Shown here: positions 36,455-45,037 of the stretch, piece after piece
How positions within the stretch are numbered: position 1 is the stretch's first letter
How the letters are laid out: every line of letters begins with the position of its first letter
Origin: Bacteroidota bacterium
GTDB lineage: Bacteria; Bacteroidota; Bacteroidia; B-17B0; Aurantibacillaceae
Assembly (NCBI GenBank): GCA_016711805.1
Contig: JADJSH010000038.1
Span: 1-64,000 of the forward strand
DNA length: 64,000 bases
Direction of reading: 5' to 3'
Translations under genes and position numbers: made by a program
The notes under the pieces: model-generated
What the model was told of the DNA's origin: nothing
Database searches by the model: none
What the model saw: only the letters and a program-made list of their open reading frames with translations

Positions 36455-37741
36455 ATGATAGAAAAAAACAATAAGGTAAAAGAACAATGGAATTTTATTT
36501 TTAAAGTTTTCCCTTTGGTGGATTTACCATTTAATGCCTTAGCTATTTATTCATCAAATCATTGGCAAATTTCATTAGCGATAGCCATCATTATTCCAAT
36601 TGTTGCCTCCAGTATTCTTTATTTTTCTGAGAAAAAGAATTTTCAACCTGGTTATTGGATTTTAGCCATTAATGGATTGCTGTTTTTTCCCTATATGTAT
36701 TATTCAGGAGCACAGTCGCCAACATGGTTAACTTTAATAAACATGACAGTGGGTTCATTTTTTATGTTTCAAAATTATAAAATAGGGCAATACTTTATGT
36801 CCTTTTTATCCATTATTACAGGTCTGTTTTTTTACTACATGGGTTCAAGCTTAGAGTATGCACTCATGATAATTTTTGTAAATCTTGGATTTATAATCTT
36901 ATTTAATAGAGCATACGTTTATATGCAAATGCAACAAAGTAAAATTGAAGAGAAGAATACGGAGATAGAATCGAAATCAAAAGATATTACGGACAGTATC
37001 AACTACGCAAAACGGATCCAATATGCTGTATTGCCGCAAGAAGAACTAATTTACAAAAACATACCATCATCATTTATTTTTTACAAGCCAAAAGATATTG
37101 TGAGTGGAGATTTTTTTTGGTATCATGAACTTAATAAAGAAGAATATATTTTAGTGTGTGCCGATTGCACTGGTCATGGCGTTCCAGGAGCCTTTATGAC
37201 AGTTATTGGTAGTAGCTTATTAAACCAAACTGTTATTGACAATAAAATTTACAAACCATCTGCTATTTTACTGGAACTAGATAAACAAATTAACTTTACC
37301 TTAAAACAACAAGAAAACGGCAATTTAACTGTACAAGATGGGATGGACCTTACTTTAATAAAAGTAAATAAATCTAAAAGCGAATTAATTATTACCTCTG
37401 CAAAACGTCCAATTATTTTAATTCGGGATAAAGAAATTCAAGAATATAAAGGCAGTAAATTTTCGTTAGGCGGTATGTTAACTGGCGATAAAGATTTTGA
37501 AGAAACCATCATAAACTATAAAAAAGGTGATCAACTTTATATGTTTACCGATGGCTACGTTGACCAATTTGGTGGAGAAAAAGAAAAAAAGTTTTCTTCT
37601 AAACGATTAAGAGAATTGTTTCTTGAAATCAATCACCTACCGATAAAAAAACAAAAAGAGATGCTAGCCAACTCTATAAACAATTGGCAAGGCTCCTTAG
37701 AGCAAGTAGATGACATATTAATTATCGGTATTGGATTTTAA
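36455..37741 (+). CDS. polytopic membrane SpoIIE/PP2C phosphatase
   Basis: This 428-residue protein has five to six membrane segments in residues about 15-165 and no TPRs. A coiled coil, DSINYAKRIQYAVLPQEEL and a SpoIIE domain follow. The phosphatase is of a third subtype: SGDFFWYHEL, CADCTGHGVPGAFMTVIGS, VQDGMDLTLI, YMFTDGYVDQFGGEKEKKF and EQVDDILIIGIGF. All acidic metal positions are kept. It is on the opposite strand to the array and 7.5 kb from its start, across the NACHT island. The membrane domain may sense a small molecule or membrane state (inference). Confidence 0.88.
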   Translation: MIEKNNKVKEQWNFIFKVFPLVDLPFNALAIYSSNHWQISLAIAIIIPIVASSILYFSEKKNFQPGYWILAINGLLFFPYMYYSGAQSPTWLTLINMTVGSFFMFQNYKIGQYFMSFLSIITGLFFYYMGSSLEYALMIIFVNLGFIILFNRAYVYMQMQQSKIEEKNTEIESKSKDITDSINYAKRIQYAVLPQEELIYKNIPSSFIFYKPKDIVSGDFFWYHELNKEEYILVCADCTGHGVPGAFMTVIGSSLLNQTVIDNKIYKPSAILLELDKQINFTLKQQENGNLTVQDGMDLTLIKVNKSKSELIITSAKRPIILIRDKEIQEYKGSKFSLGGMLTGDKDFEETIINYKKGDQLYMFTDGYVDQFGGEKEKKFSSKRLRELFLEINHLPIKKQKEMLANSINNWQGSLEQVDDILIIGIGF

Positions 37742-37831
37742 AAAATCTAGAAGTTTAAATAACTGTAACTTTATCGAAATACTGCATTATATGAAATTGT
37801 ATGTGTCGTTTTAAAATCTGAAATATAATGT

Positions 37832-39529
37832 ATGCAGTATAAAAATAGTAAGTTAAAAATTTTATTATTAGTTTTTATTGTATCCATCATTTGGCAATCT
37901 TGCCAATACCGTCCTTTTTTAAAACATTATTTCCCTTCCAAAAAAACACATCTCGCAAAATTTACCAAATGGGAGAAATCAGTGTACTCCAATTCAAATT
38001 CTATGCGCTCCTGCTATAACATAACCTGTTACGATTGGTTAATACACGTTCATCCTGAGAAAAAACAAATAAATTCTACGATGAAAATTTACTTTCAGAT
38101 GGAATCAAATCAGGACAGCATTATGTTGGATTTGCAAAAACACTTATCTATAGATAATATTAAAAGCTCCGTTCCACTAAAAAAGATGAAACGAAAAAAA
38201 GATATTTTGTTTATTGTTTTTAATCGCAATTTACAAAAAGGAGAAAATGTGCTCTTAGAAATTTCTTACCATGGTCAACCAGTTCATATGCTCGAAAATA
38301 CTGCCATTAACTGGAACAAAGATAAAAACAACAAACCATGGATTTGCACTGCCACTGAAGGAATTGGAACACATCACATGATGCCTTGCAAAAATATGTT
38401 AGCAGATGAGTCCGACAGTTGCTTTATTCGCGTAGGTGTTCCAAAAGATTTAGTAGGCGTAGCTAATGGAAAATTAGATAGTGTTACAGAAACTGCATCC
38501 GAAAAAATTTATAATTGGTCTGTTCATAATCCAATTAATATCTATAATATCTCATTTAATGTTGGAGATTACGTAAAACTTGAAAAACCTTATAAAGACA
38601 TAAACGGCATTGATCAAAAAATTCAGATATACGCTTTAAGTTACAATAAAAATATAGCTGATACTTTTTATAATCAAGTGCCAATCATTTTGAAAAAATT
38701 TGAGGATTTATATGGCGTTTATCCTTGGTGGAATGATGGATTTAAGGTGACAGAAACCAAAATGCCAAACGGGTTATGCATGGAACATCAGTCGGGTATT
38801 TCTATGACAGACGCTTATATTAATATATTTAAAGGTATTAATTTAATACTAGTGCATGAGATTAGCCACGAATGGTGGGGTAATAGCACAACCGCGTTCG
38901 ATTATGCCGACCTTTGGTTGCATGAAGGCTTTGCAGAATACTCAGGACCATTGTTTGTAGAAACCAATATGGGCAAGGAGTATTACAAACGTTATATCAA
39001 CAATTGCTATAATTCTGTACATAATAAACGTCCAGTAATAAAACCTTATGATGTTGGATATAACAACCTGATTCATCACGATGATCAAGATATTTACAAT
39101 AAAGGTGCTTTATTATTACACACGCTAAGAATGGAATTGAATAATGATTCTTTATTTTTTAAAACCCTTAAATTATTTCAGCAACGTTTTGCAAAAAGCA
39201 ACATCACTAGTCATATGTTTATATCATTTTTTAACGAGGAAACAAAAATAGACTTCACACCCTATTTTGATGTTTACCTAAAACAAATTACGCCGCCTAT
39301 TTTGGAATACCATATAAACAGATCTCAAGCTGATTCTATTACATTAGAATACAAATGGGCAAATAAGTTGCCAGAGAATTTTAAATTGAAAATTAATTTT
39401 TGGAATGAGAAAAAATTAAATCCTTTGTATCCAACATCAACTATACAACAAATAAAATTTCCATCAAAAGATAGATATGTGTTTGATATCGAAACATCTG
39501 GATACTTTATATTAAAGGAAAGGAAATAG
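37832..39529 (+). CDS. M1 family zinc metallopeptidase (aminopeptidase N-like lipoprotein)
   Basis: This 565-residue protein has an N-terminal hydrophobic segment ending in a lipobox-like IWQSC, so it is probably a lipoprotein. Zinc ligands of the M1/gluzincin type are clear: H342 and H346 in HEISHEWWGNS, and E365 in LHEGFAEY. The exopeptidase motif that usually reads GxMEN is here LCMEHQSG, so the N-terminal recognition residue differs. The N-terminal beta domain (DWLIHVHPEKKQINSTMKIYF) is typical. It lacks the long C-terminal helical domain of PepN, as in many Bacteroidota members. Confidence 0.9.
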   Translation: MQYKNSKLKILLLVFIVSIIWQSCQYRPFLKHYFPSKKTHLAKFTKWEKSVYSNSNSMRSCYNITCYDWLIHVHPEKKQINSTMKIYFQMESNQDSIMLDLQKHLSIDNIKSSVPLKKMKRKKDILFIVFNRNLQKGENVLLEISYHGQPVHMLENTAINWNKDKNNKPWICTATEGIGTHHMMPCKNMLADESDSCFIRVGVPKDLVGVANGKLDSVTETASEKIYNWSVHNPINIYNISFNVGDYVKLEKPYKDINGIDQKIQIYALSYNKNIADTFYNQVPIILKKFEDLYGVYPWWNDGFKVTETKMPNGLCMEHQSGISMTDAYINIFKGINLILVHEISHEWWGNSTTAFDYADLWLHEGFAEYSGPLFVETNMGKEYYKRYINNCYNSVHNKRPVIKPYDVGYNNLIHHDDQDIYNKGALLLHTLRMELNNDSLFFKTLKLFQQRFAKSNITSHMFISFFNEETKIDFTPYFDVYLKQITPPILEYHINRSQADSITLEYKWANKLPENFKLKINFWNEKKLNPLYPTSTIQQIKFPSKDRYVFDIETSGYFILKERK

Positions 39530-39537
39530 ATGTAATT

Positions 39538-39819
39538 CTAAACTAATCTCTTCAAAAAGAAAGTCCCGAAAGGCACTAATGACAATAGAAAAGCGAAGCA
39601 GGCATTTTTAAAAGAGAGTTTTACTTTAAAAAACATCAAGGCTAATAATAGCATAAAAGCTACAAACAATGCACCATGTATGGAACCCATTGGTCGCACA
39701 TACTCTGGTGTATTAAATATATATTTTAAAGGCATGGCAATGAATAGTAAAATCAAATAGCTATAACCTTCTACTTTTCCTATTATTAAAAACCATTTGG
39801 TGATTGTTGAATTTTCCAT
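39538..39819 (-). CDS. DUF3817 family integral membrane protein
   Basis: This 93-residue protein has three hydrophobic segments and the DUF3817 core: LIIGKVEGYSYLILLFIAMPLKYI, MGSIHGALFVAFMLLL, and a basic C-terminus FGTFFLKRLV. The family is small, membrane-embedded and of unknown function. It is divergent from the serine hydrolase gene to the right, with about 80 bases between the start codons. Confidence 0.8.
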   Translation of the reverse strand: MENSTITKWFLIIGKVEGYSYLILLFIAMPLKYIFNTPEYVRPMGSIHGALFVAFMLLLALMFFKVKLSFKNACFAFLLSLVPFGTFFLKRLV

Positions 39820-39899
39820 GTTTTATAAATGTAACAAATCTTTTCATTTTAATTAAACTTTTGTACCTTCATTTAGTCCAATGGATTAAACTTTTACGT

Positions 39900-41216
39900 A
39901 TGAATAAAACCATTACCTTCTTTTTTGCTATTATCCTTTTTAGCTTTTCTGTAAAATCACAAAGTTTGTATTTTCCTCCAACCACAGGCAATGTGTGGGA
40001 TTCTATTCTACCATCAAATTTAAACTATTGCCAAGCACGAATTGATTCACTTTACAACTACTTACAAGTAAAAAACACCAAATCATTTATCTTATTAAAA
40101 GATGGGAAACGCGTATTAGAAAAATACTTTGGCACATACAAACGTGATTCTATTTGGTACTGGGCATCTGCTAGTAAAAGTTTAGCAGGTTTTATAACCG
40201 GAGTAGCTCAACAAAAAGGATATATCAATATTAATAATCAAGTATCACAATATTTAGGGACTGGCTGGACCAGCGCTCCATTGGTTAAGGAAAATTTAAT
40301 TACCGTAAAAAATTTAATTTGTATGAATAGTGGCTTAGAGGATGCTCCACCTTTACCTTGCGATAATGAAGATACAGCAAAAGCCTGTTTAACGTATTTA
40401 GCAGATGCAGGCACACGCTGGGCATATCACACAGGCGCTTACCGAAAGGTGCAAGATGTAGTAAGTAATGCTGTAGGACAAACATATAATTCGATTACTA
40501 ATAATTGGATTGAAAATCAAACTGGTATGAGTGGTTTTTGGTTGCAACAAGTATATTATAGCAAAGCCAGAGACATGGCACGTTTTGGCTTACTCAATTT
40601 AAATAAAGGTATTTGGAATACAGATACAATTATGAAAGACACCGCTTATTATAGAGCAATGGTAAATACGTCACAAAATTTAAATAAAGCTTATGGTTAT
40701 TTATGGTGGTTAAATGGCAAATCTAGTTTAATGACACCAGGCTTTCAATTTGTATTTCCAGGAACTTTAATGAGTAACGCACCAAGCGATATGTATTGTG
40801 CTTTAGGGAAAAACGATCAAAAAATTTATGTGGTGCCAAGCACCAATATGGTAATTGTGAGACAAGGCAATACCGCTGGCGGCTTTAATTTAGCGGCTTC
40901 TGCTTTTGACAATGTTTTATGGGACTATATTAATAAACTGGATTGTAGTGTAACAAATATCAATAAAAATACACATCTCAATTACAAATTATATCCAAAT
41001 CCTGTTACTGATGTGTTAAGTATAGAAAATACCACATTAAACATTTCTAAAATTAGAGTATATGATGTTTTAGGGAATATTATTTATGAAGATTACCAAT
41101 CTATTAAAACATCATCTATTCATTTAGATTTTTCGTTATTTAGTAAAGCCCTATATTTTGTGGAGATAGAGGATACTAACAAAACCTGGGTGCGTTATAA
41201 AATAATGAAATCATAG
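39900..41216 (+). CDS. serine hydrolase (beta-lactamase class C-like) with T9SS sorting domain
   Basis: The frame is open from 39804, but the ATG at 39900 gives a proper signal peptide (MNKTITFFFAIILFSFSVKSQ), so I use that start (438 aa). The catalytic S-x-x-K is in YWASASKSLAGF (about residues 90-95). YHTGAY may supply the Tyr-x-[NT] motif, and the fold resembles class C beta-lactamase/esterase proteins. The last 75 residues (YKLYPNPVTDVLSIE ... KIRVYDVLGNIIY ... ALYFVEI) form a type A T9SS C-terminal sorting domain, so the enzyme is sent to the cell surface or released. Confidence 0.9.
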   Translation: MNKTITFFFAIILFSFSVKSQSLYFPPTTGNVWDSILPSNLNYCQARIDSLYNYLQVKNTKSFILLKDGKRVLEKYFGTYKRDSIWYWASASKSLAGFITGVAQQKGYININNQVSQYLGTGWTSAPLVKENLITVKNLICMNSGLEDAPPLPCDNEDTAKACLTYLADAGTRWAYHTGAYRKVQDVVSNAVGQTYNSITNNWIENQTGMSGFWLQQVYYSKARDMARFGLLNLNKGIWNTDTIMKDTAYYRAMVNTSQNLNKAYGYLWWLNGKSSLMTPGFQFVFPGTLMSNAPSDMYCALGKNDQKIYVVPSTNMVIVRQGNTAGGFNLAASAFDNVLWDYINKLDCSVTNINKNTHLNYKLYPNPVTDVLSIENTTLNISKIRVYDVLGNIIYEDYQSIKTSSIHLDFSLFSKALYFVEIEDTNKTWVRYKIMKS

Positions 41217-41230
41217 TACAGAGATTCAGC

Positions 41231-41238
41231 TATCTTTG
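41231..41238 (+). promoter_or_regulatory. -7 promoter box before the acyl-CoA transferase gene
   Basis: TATCTTTG matches TAnnTTTG exactly and lies 32 bases upstream of the ATG at 41270. No -33 box is evident at the standard spacing. Confidence 0.5.
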
Positions 41239-41269
41239 TGATAAATTTAGTTGAATTTAAACCACGTTT

Positions 41270-42547
41270 ATGTCCTCATCACAACATTACATTTCTGCCG
41301 AAGAAGCATTGCAATTGGTTCAATCTAATCAACGCGTTTTTTTGCATGGCAGCGCTGCAACTCCTATCCATTTAATTAATAAATTAATAGAACAAAAACA
41401 GCGTTTAAAAAATGTAGAACTGATAAGCATTACACAACAAGGCATTGATTTGAATAGCCCAGATTTGGAAGGTCATTTTTTTATTAATTCCTTATTTGTT
41501 TCCGCATCAAATCGCGTTGCTGTTAATAGTAAAGGCGGAGATTATGTCCCAGTTTTTTTAAGTGAAATTCCATTACTATTTACAAGGAATATATTGCCAT
41601 TAGATGTTGCTATTGTGCAGGTTTCTCCACCAGACAAACATGGCTATTGCTCTTTAGGCACTTCTATTGACATTGCAAGAGCAGCAGTAGATACTGCAAA
41701 AATGGTGATTGCACAAGTTAATCCAAATATGCCACGTGTGCATGGGGATGGCTTTGTGCCTTTCAGTAAATTTAATGCAGCTGTTTGGGTAGAAGATGCC
41801 TTACCAGAAGTCAATTATTCAAACGATTCAAATGAGGCTACTGATAAACTTGGTAAGCTGGTAGCAGGTCTTGTAGAAGACGGCGCCACGCTTCAATTAG
41901 GCATTGGCACTATTCCTGATTCGGTTTTGAAAAATTTAACTAACCATAAAAATTTAGGCATACATACCGAAATGTTTTCGGATGGCGCCATTCCATTAAT
42001 CAAAAACGGCACGATTAATAATAGTTTAAAGAAAAAAGTCAACGGCTACTGTGTCACTTCATTTTTACTAGGCACCAAAGCTTTATATGATTTTGCAGAT
42101 GATAATCCTATTATAAAATCGTTAGAAATTGATTATGTGAATGATCCTCGCATCCTATGTCAAAACCCAAAAGTAACTGCGATAAATAGTGCTATCGAAA
42201 TTGACATTACAGGACAGGTTTGTTCCGATTCGATTGGTACTTATCAATACTCTGGTATTGGTGGACAAATGGATTTTATAAGAGGCGCTGCTTTATCAGA
42301 AGGCGGTAAACCAATTATTGCCTTACCATCTATGACTGGCAAAGGCATTTCTCGTATTGTTCCATTTTTAAAACAAGGCGCAGGTGTTGTAACTACTCGT
42401 GGGCACATTCATTGGGTTGTCACTGAATATGGCGCTATCAATTTATTTGGAATGAACATGGAACAACGTGCTAAAGAATTAATAAAATTGGCACATCCAC
42501 AATTTAGAGAGAAACTAGAAAAAGAAGCTTACGAAAGATTTAAATAA
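41270..42547 (+). CDS. acetyl-CoA hydrolase/transferase family protein (4-hydroxybutyrate CoA-transferase-like)
   Basis: This 425-residue class I CoA-transferase has the N-terminal domain with RVFLHGSAATPIHLI and VSPPDKHGYCSLGTSIDIARAA. The C-terminal domain carries the probable catalytic Glu E310 (NSAIEIDITGQVCSDS), GIGGQMDFIRGA and VVTTRGHIHWVVTEYGAINLFG. Such enzymes move CoA between acetate or butyrate-type acids and their thioesters. The exact substrate cannot be read from the sequence. It is convergent with the DEAD-like gene, ending 2 bases before that gene's stop. Confidence 0.9.
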   Translation: MSSSQHYISAEEALQLVQSNQRVFLHGSAATPIHLINKLIEQKQRLKNVELISITQQGIDLNSPDLEGHFFINSLFVSASNRVAVNSKGGDYVPVFLSEIPLLFTRNILPLDVAIVQVSPPDKHGYCSLGTSIDIARAAVDTAKMVIAQVNPNMPRVHGDGFVPFSKFNAAVWVEDALPEVNYSNDSNEATDKLGKLVAGLVEDGATLQLGIGTIPDSVLKNLTNHKNLGIHTEMFSDGAIPLIKNGTINNSLKKKVNGYCVTSFLLGTKALYDFADDNPIIKSLEIDYVNDPRILCQNPKVTAINSAIEIDITGQVCSDSIGTYQYSGIGGQMDFIRGAALSEGGKPIIALPSMTGKGISRIVPFLKQGAGVVTTRGHIHWVVTEYGAINLFGMNMEQRAKELIKLAHPQFREKLEKEAYERFK

Positions 42548-42549
42548 AC

Positions 42550-43164
42550 TTAGGCTTCCACCTCAACTACCGTTGGTGCAATAATAAATTTCTCAATTAA
42601 CTTTTCAATCTTAGGAGTTAAGTCGTTTGTGAAAACTAAATGCTGACATTTAGGTAAACTCAACGCTAAACGATCTATTTGCCCGTGTAATGCATTTTTG
42701 ATAATCATCTCTGCATCATCAATTACAAATAATTTAATTTTATTCAAATTAAAATTTTTACGGAAGTAAATTTCTAAAACACGTTTGGCTGTACCAATAA
42801 CGATATCCGTTCCAAAATAAATAGCCTCTGTTTGTGCATCAATTTTTCCACCGTCAAAAGCCAACTCTGCACGTAAATCCGTTTCACGAGAAAGCAATTT
42901 GAATTGCTCTTTCATTTCCAAAGCTTTTACTTCATCAGCAACAATAATTAAAGCCCTCGGTGCATCTTCAAATGCCATTCCCAACTTTTGAATTGCGCTA
43001 ATAATAATCGTAGAGCTTTTGCCAGAACCTGCAGGTCCAATACCTATGACATCAGCGCCTCCATTAATTTTTGGAATACACTTTTTTTGTAATTCTTTAG
43101 GTTCTTCAAAACCATGTTCGGATAATGCAGCTGCTAATTTTTTATTTAATTTCTCTTTGAACAT
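42550..43164 (-). CDS. single-domain DEAD-box-like ATPase (RecA1 domain only)
   Basis: This 204-residue protein covers only the first RecA-like domain of a DEAD-box helicase: a Q-motif region (GFEEPKELQKKCIP), Walker A GPAGSGKSS, motif Ia and motif Ib (GTAKRVLEIY). Motif II reads VIDDAEM instead of DEAD. The second RecA domain with motifs IV-VI is absent, and the next gene (mltG) starts cleanly 8 bases away, so it is not simply a frameshift. It therefore cannot be a normal helicase. It may bind RNA or act as a regulator (inference). Confidence 0.75.
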   Translation of the reverse strand: MFKEKLNKKLAAALSEHGFEEPKELQKKCIPKINGGADVIGIGPAGSGKSSTIIISAIQKLGMAFEDAPRALIIVADEVKALEMKEQFKLLSRETDLRAELAFDGGKIDAQTEAIYFGTDIVIGTAKRVLEIYFRKNFNLNKIKLFVIDDAEMIIKNALHGQIDRLALSLPKCQHLVFTNDLTPKIEKLIEKFIIAPTVVEVEA

Positions 43165-43172
43165 TGCTTTAA

Positions 43173-44225
43173 TTATCGTTTAATTCCTTTTTTATTTAAT
43201 GCTTCTTGGTAAGCCGATGCATTTTTCATATGCACTTTATAATCATTTGTAAAGTTCGAGTAACCACTAAAATCTGCCTTCGCACAAAAGTAGGTATAAT
43301 TATGCTTGGTATAATTTAAAACTGCATCAATTACAGAAGGCTTCACTAAACAAATAGGTCCGGGAGGTAATCCTCTGTAACGATAGGTATTATAAGGTGA
43401 ATCAATTTCTTTATCTATCGAAAGCACTCGTTGAACATCAAAATTACCATTAGCAAACACAACTGTTGGATCGGCTTGCAATTTCATATCTTGTTTTAAA
43501 CGATTGATATACACGCCTGCAATTTTTTGTTGTTCGGTTTTGATAGCACTTTCGCTTTGTACGATAGAAGCAATGGTTACAACCTCGGGAACAGAATAAC
43601 CAATCGCTTTTGCTTTGTCTTTCTTAGCTTTGGTCCACACTGCTGAATATGATTTTTCTATTAATGGAAATAAATCTTCGATGTGAGTTGTCCAATTTAC
43701 TTCATAAGTTTCGGGAACAATTAAACACATGAAATTTTCTGAATTTAAGCCGTACTCTTCGCCTAATATATCTTCGTTAGAACAGTAATCTTCTAATTCT
43801 CCACTTTCAATTTCTAATTTATCGGATACATACTCAATAAATTGTTCTTTAGTTCTAATTTGTGAGTTAAACGATAATTTTACTTTTTCTTGTTTGCCAC
43901 TAATAATCATTTTAGCAATCGAACGATTACTCATCTTAGCATCTATTCGGTATTTACCTGAATTGATATGTTCTGGCAAGTGCATACTTTTTGCCATCCA
44001 TTCAAAACTTTCATGATCATTAATAATGTTTTGAGAATACAATTCATCTAACAAATCGTTGAACGTGGCTCCCGTTTTAATGTAGATGTAAGTAAATTTT
44101 TTGCCATTCAAATGAACGTTGCTTTTGAAAATATTTTCGTAAGCCCAAAAACCACCAAATGCTAATACGCCAAGCACTAGCAAAATAAGTATCTTTTTAA
44201 TTATTCCTCCTTTAGATTTTGCCAC
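43173..44225 (-). CDS. mltG: endolytic transglycosylase MltG
   Basis: This 350-residue protein has one membrane helix (about 9-28), a LysM-like region and the YceG catalytic domain. The core motifs are VTIASIVQSES (the conserved catalytic-Glu region, with Gln where many members have the first Glu), IAGVYINRLKQDMKLQADPTVVFA and PYNTYRYRGLPPGPICLVKPS. MltG cuts nascent glycan strands at the membrane and sets their length. It lies 2 bases after the TauE/SafE gene and 8 before the DEAD-like gene, so aspS-tauE-mltG-DEAD may be one transcript. Confidence 0.93.
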   Translation of the reverse strand: MAKSKGGIIKKILILLVLGVLAFGGFWAYENIFKSNVHLNGKKFTYIYIKTGATFNDLLDELYSQNIINDHESFEWMAKSMHLPEHINSGKYRIDAKMSNRSIAKMIISGKQEKVKLSFNSQIRTKEQFIEYVSDKLEIESGELEDYCSNEDILGEEYGLNSENFMCLIVPETYEVNWTTHIEDLFPLIEKSYSAVWTKAKKDKAKAIGYSVPEVVTIASIVQSESAIKTEQQKIAGVYINRLKQDMKLQADPTVVFANGNFDVQRVLSIDKEIDSPYNTYRYRGLPPGPICLVKPSVIDAVLNYTKHNYTYFCAKADFSGYSNFTNDYKVHMKNASAYQEALNKKGIKR

Positions 44226-44227
44226 TT

Positions 44228-45037
44228 CTAACTAAAAAATAATTCTTTAACTAATACAAACACACCCACTACTAAAGTAAACCAACCAAAAGCTGGTTTC
44301 AATTTTTGCGATGAAATTTTATTTGACAATAAACTTCCTAATAATATACCTACTCCACAAATAGCTGAGATGCCTATTAAAAACATCCAATCTAAATCTT
44401 GATGCCCCAAATTTCCTAAAAAACCAATAATAGAATTTAAAGCAACAATACACAAAGATGTACCAATCGCTTTTTTAAAATTCAATCTCACAAAAATCAT
44501 CAATACAGGTACAATAATAAAACCACCGCCAGCACCAACAAAACCAGTGATCACGCCAATTAAAACGCCTAATAAAACTACAAAAGGAAATCCTAAAGGC
44601 GTTTTTGTAAATTCGTTCCACTTCACATCCTTTATTCTGTTTGGTTTACGACTAATAATCATAGAGTAAGAAGCACTTAAAATTAATAAGGCAAACACCA
44701 CCATAATTAAATTTTGCTTACTAAACTCAATTCCATTAACAACAAATTCTGCTGGGAGATTAGGCATAATAAACTTACGCATACAAAAAACGGTAACTAC
44801 AGAAGCTAAAGCAAAATTTAAAATAGCTTCGGCACTGACTTCACCCTTTTTGATATAACTAATAGCACCTACCAAAGCTGTTATCCCAACAATAAACAAA
44901 GAATAGGTTGTTGCTAAGTCTGCCTCAATACATAATACATATACCAACACGGGCACTCCTAACAAGGAACCGCCACCGCCAATTAATCCAAGAATTAATC
45001 CGATTATTAAAAACGCTATGCAGCCTGCTATGATCAA
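44228..45037 (-). CDS. TauE/SafE family sulfite/anion permease
   Basis: This 269-residue membrane protein has eight hydrophobic segments and the duplicated TauE/SafE glycine motif: GLIGGGGSLLGVPVLVYV near the N-terminus and GFVGAGGGFIIVPVLMIF near residue 165. The family exports sulfite, sulfoacetate or other organosulfur anions; the substrate here is unknown. Its start codon directly abuts the aspS stop codon (45037/45038). Confidence 0.9.
   Translation of the reverse strand: MIIAGCIAFLIIGLILGLIGGGGSLLGVPVLVYVLCIEADLATTYSLFIVGITALVGAISYIKKGEVSAEAILNFALASVVTVFCMRKFIMPNLPAEFVVNGIEFSKQNLIMVVFALLILSASYSMIISRKPNRIKDVKWNEFTKTPLGFPFVVLLGVLIGVITGFVGAGGGFIIVPVLMIFVRLNFKKAIGTSLCIVALNSIIGFLGNLGHQDLDWMFLIGISAICGVGILLGSLLSNKISSQKLKPAFGWFTLVVGVFVLVKELFFS

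Noticed and set aside
39804..39899. N-terminal extension of the serine hydrolase reading frame
   Set aside because: The upstream 32 codons overlap the divergent DUF3817 gene start and would bury the clear signal peptide that begins at 39900.
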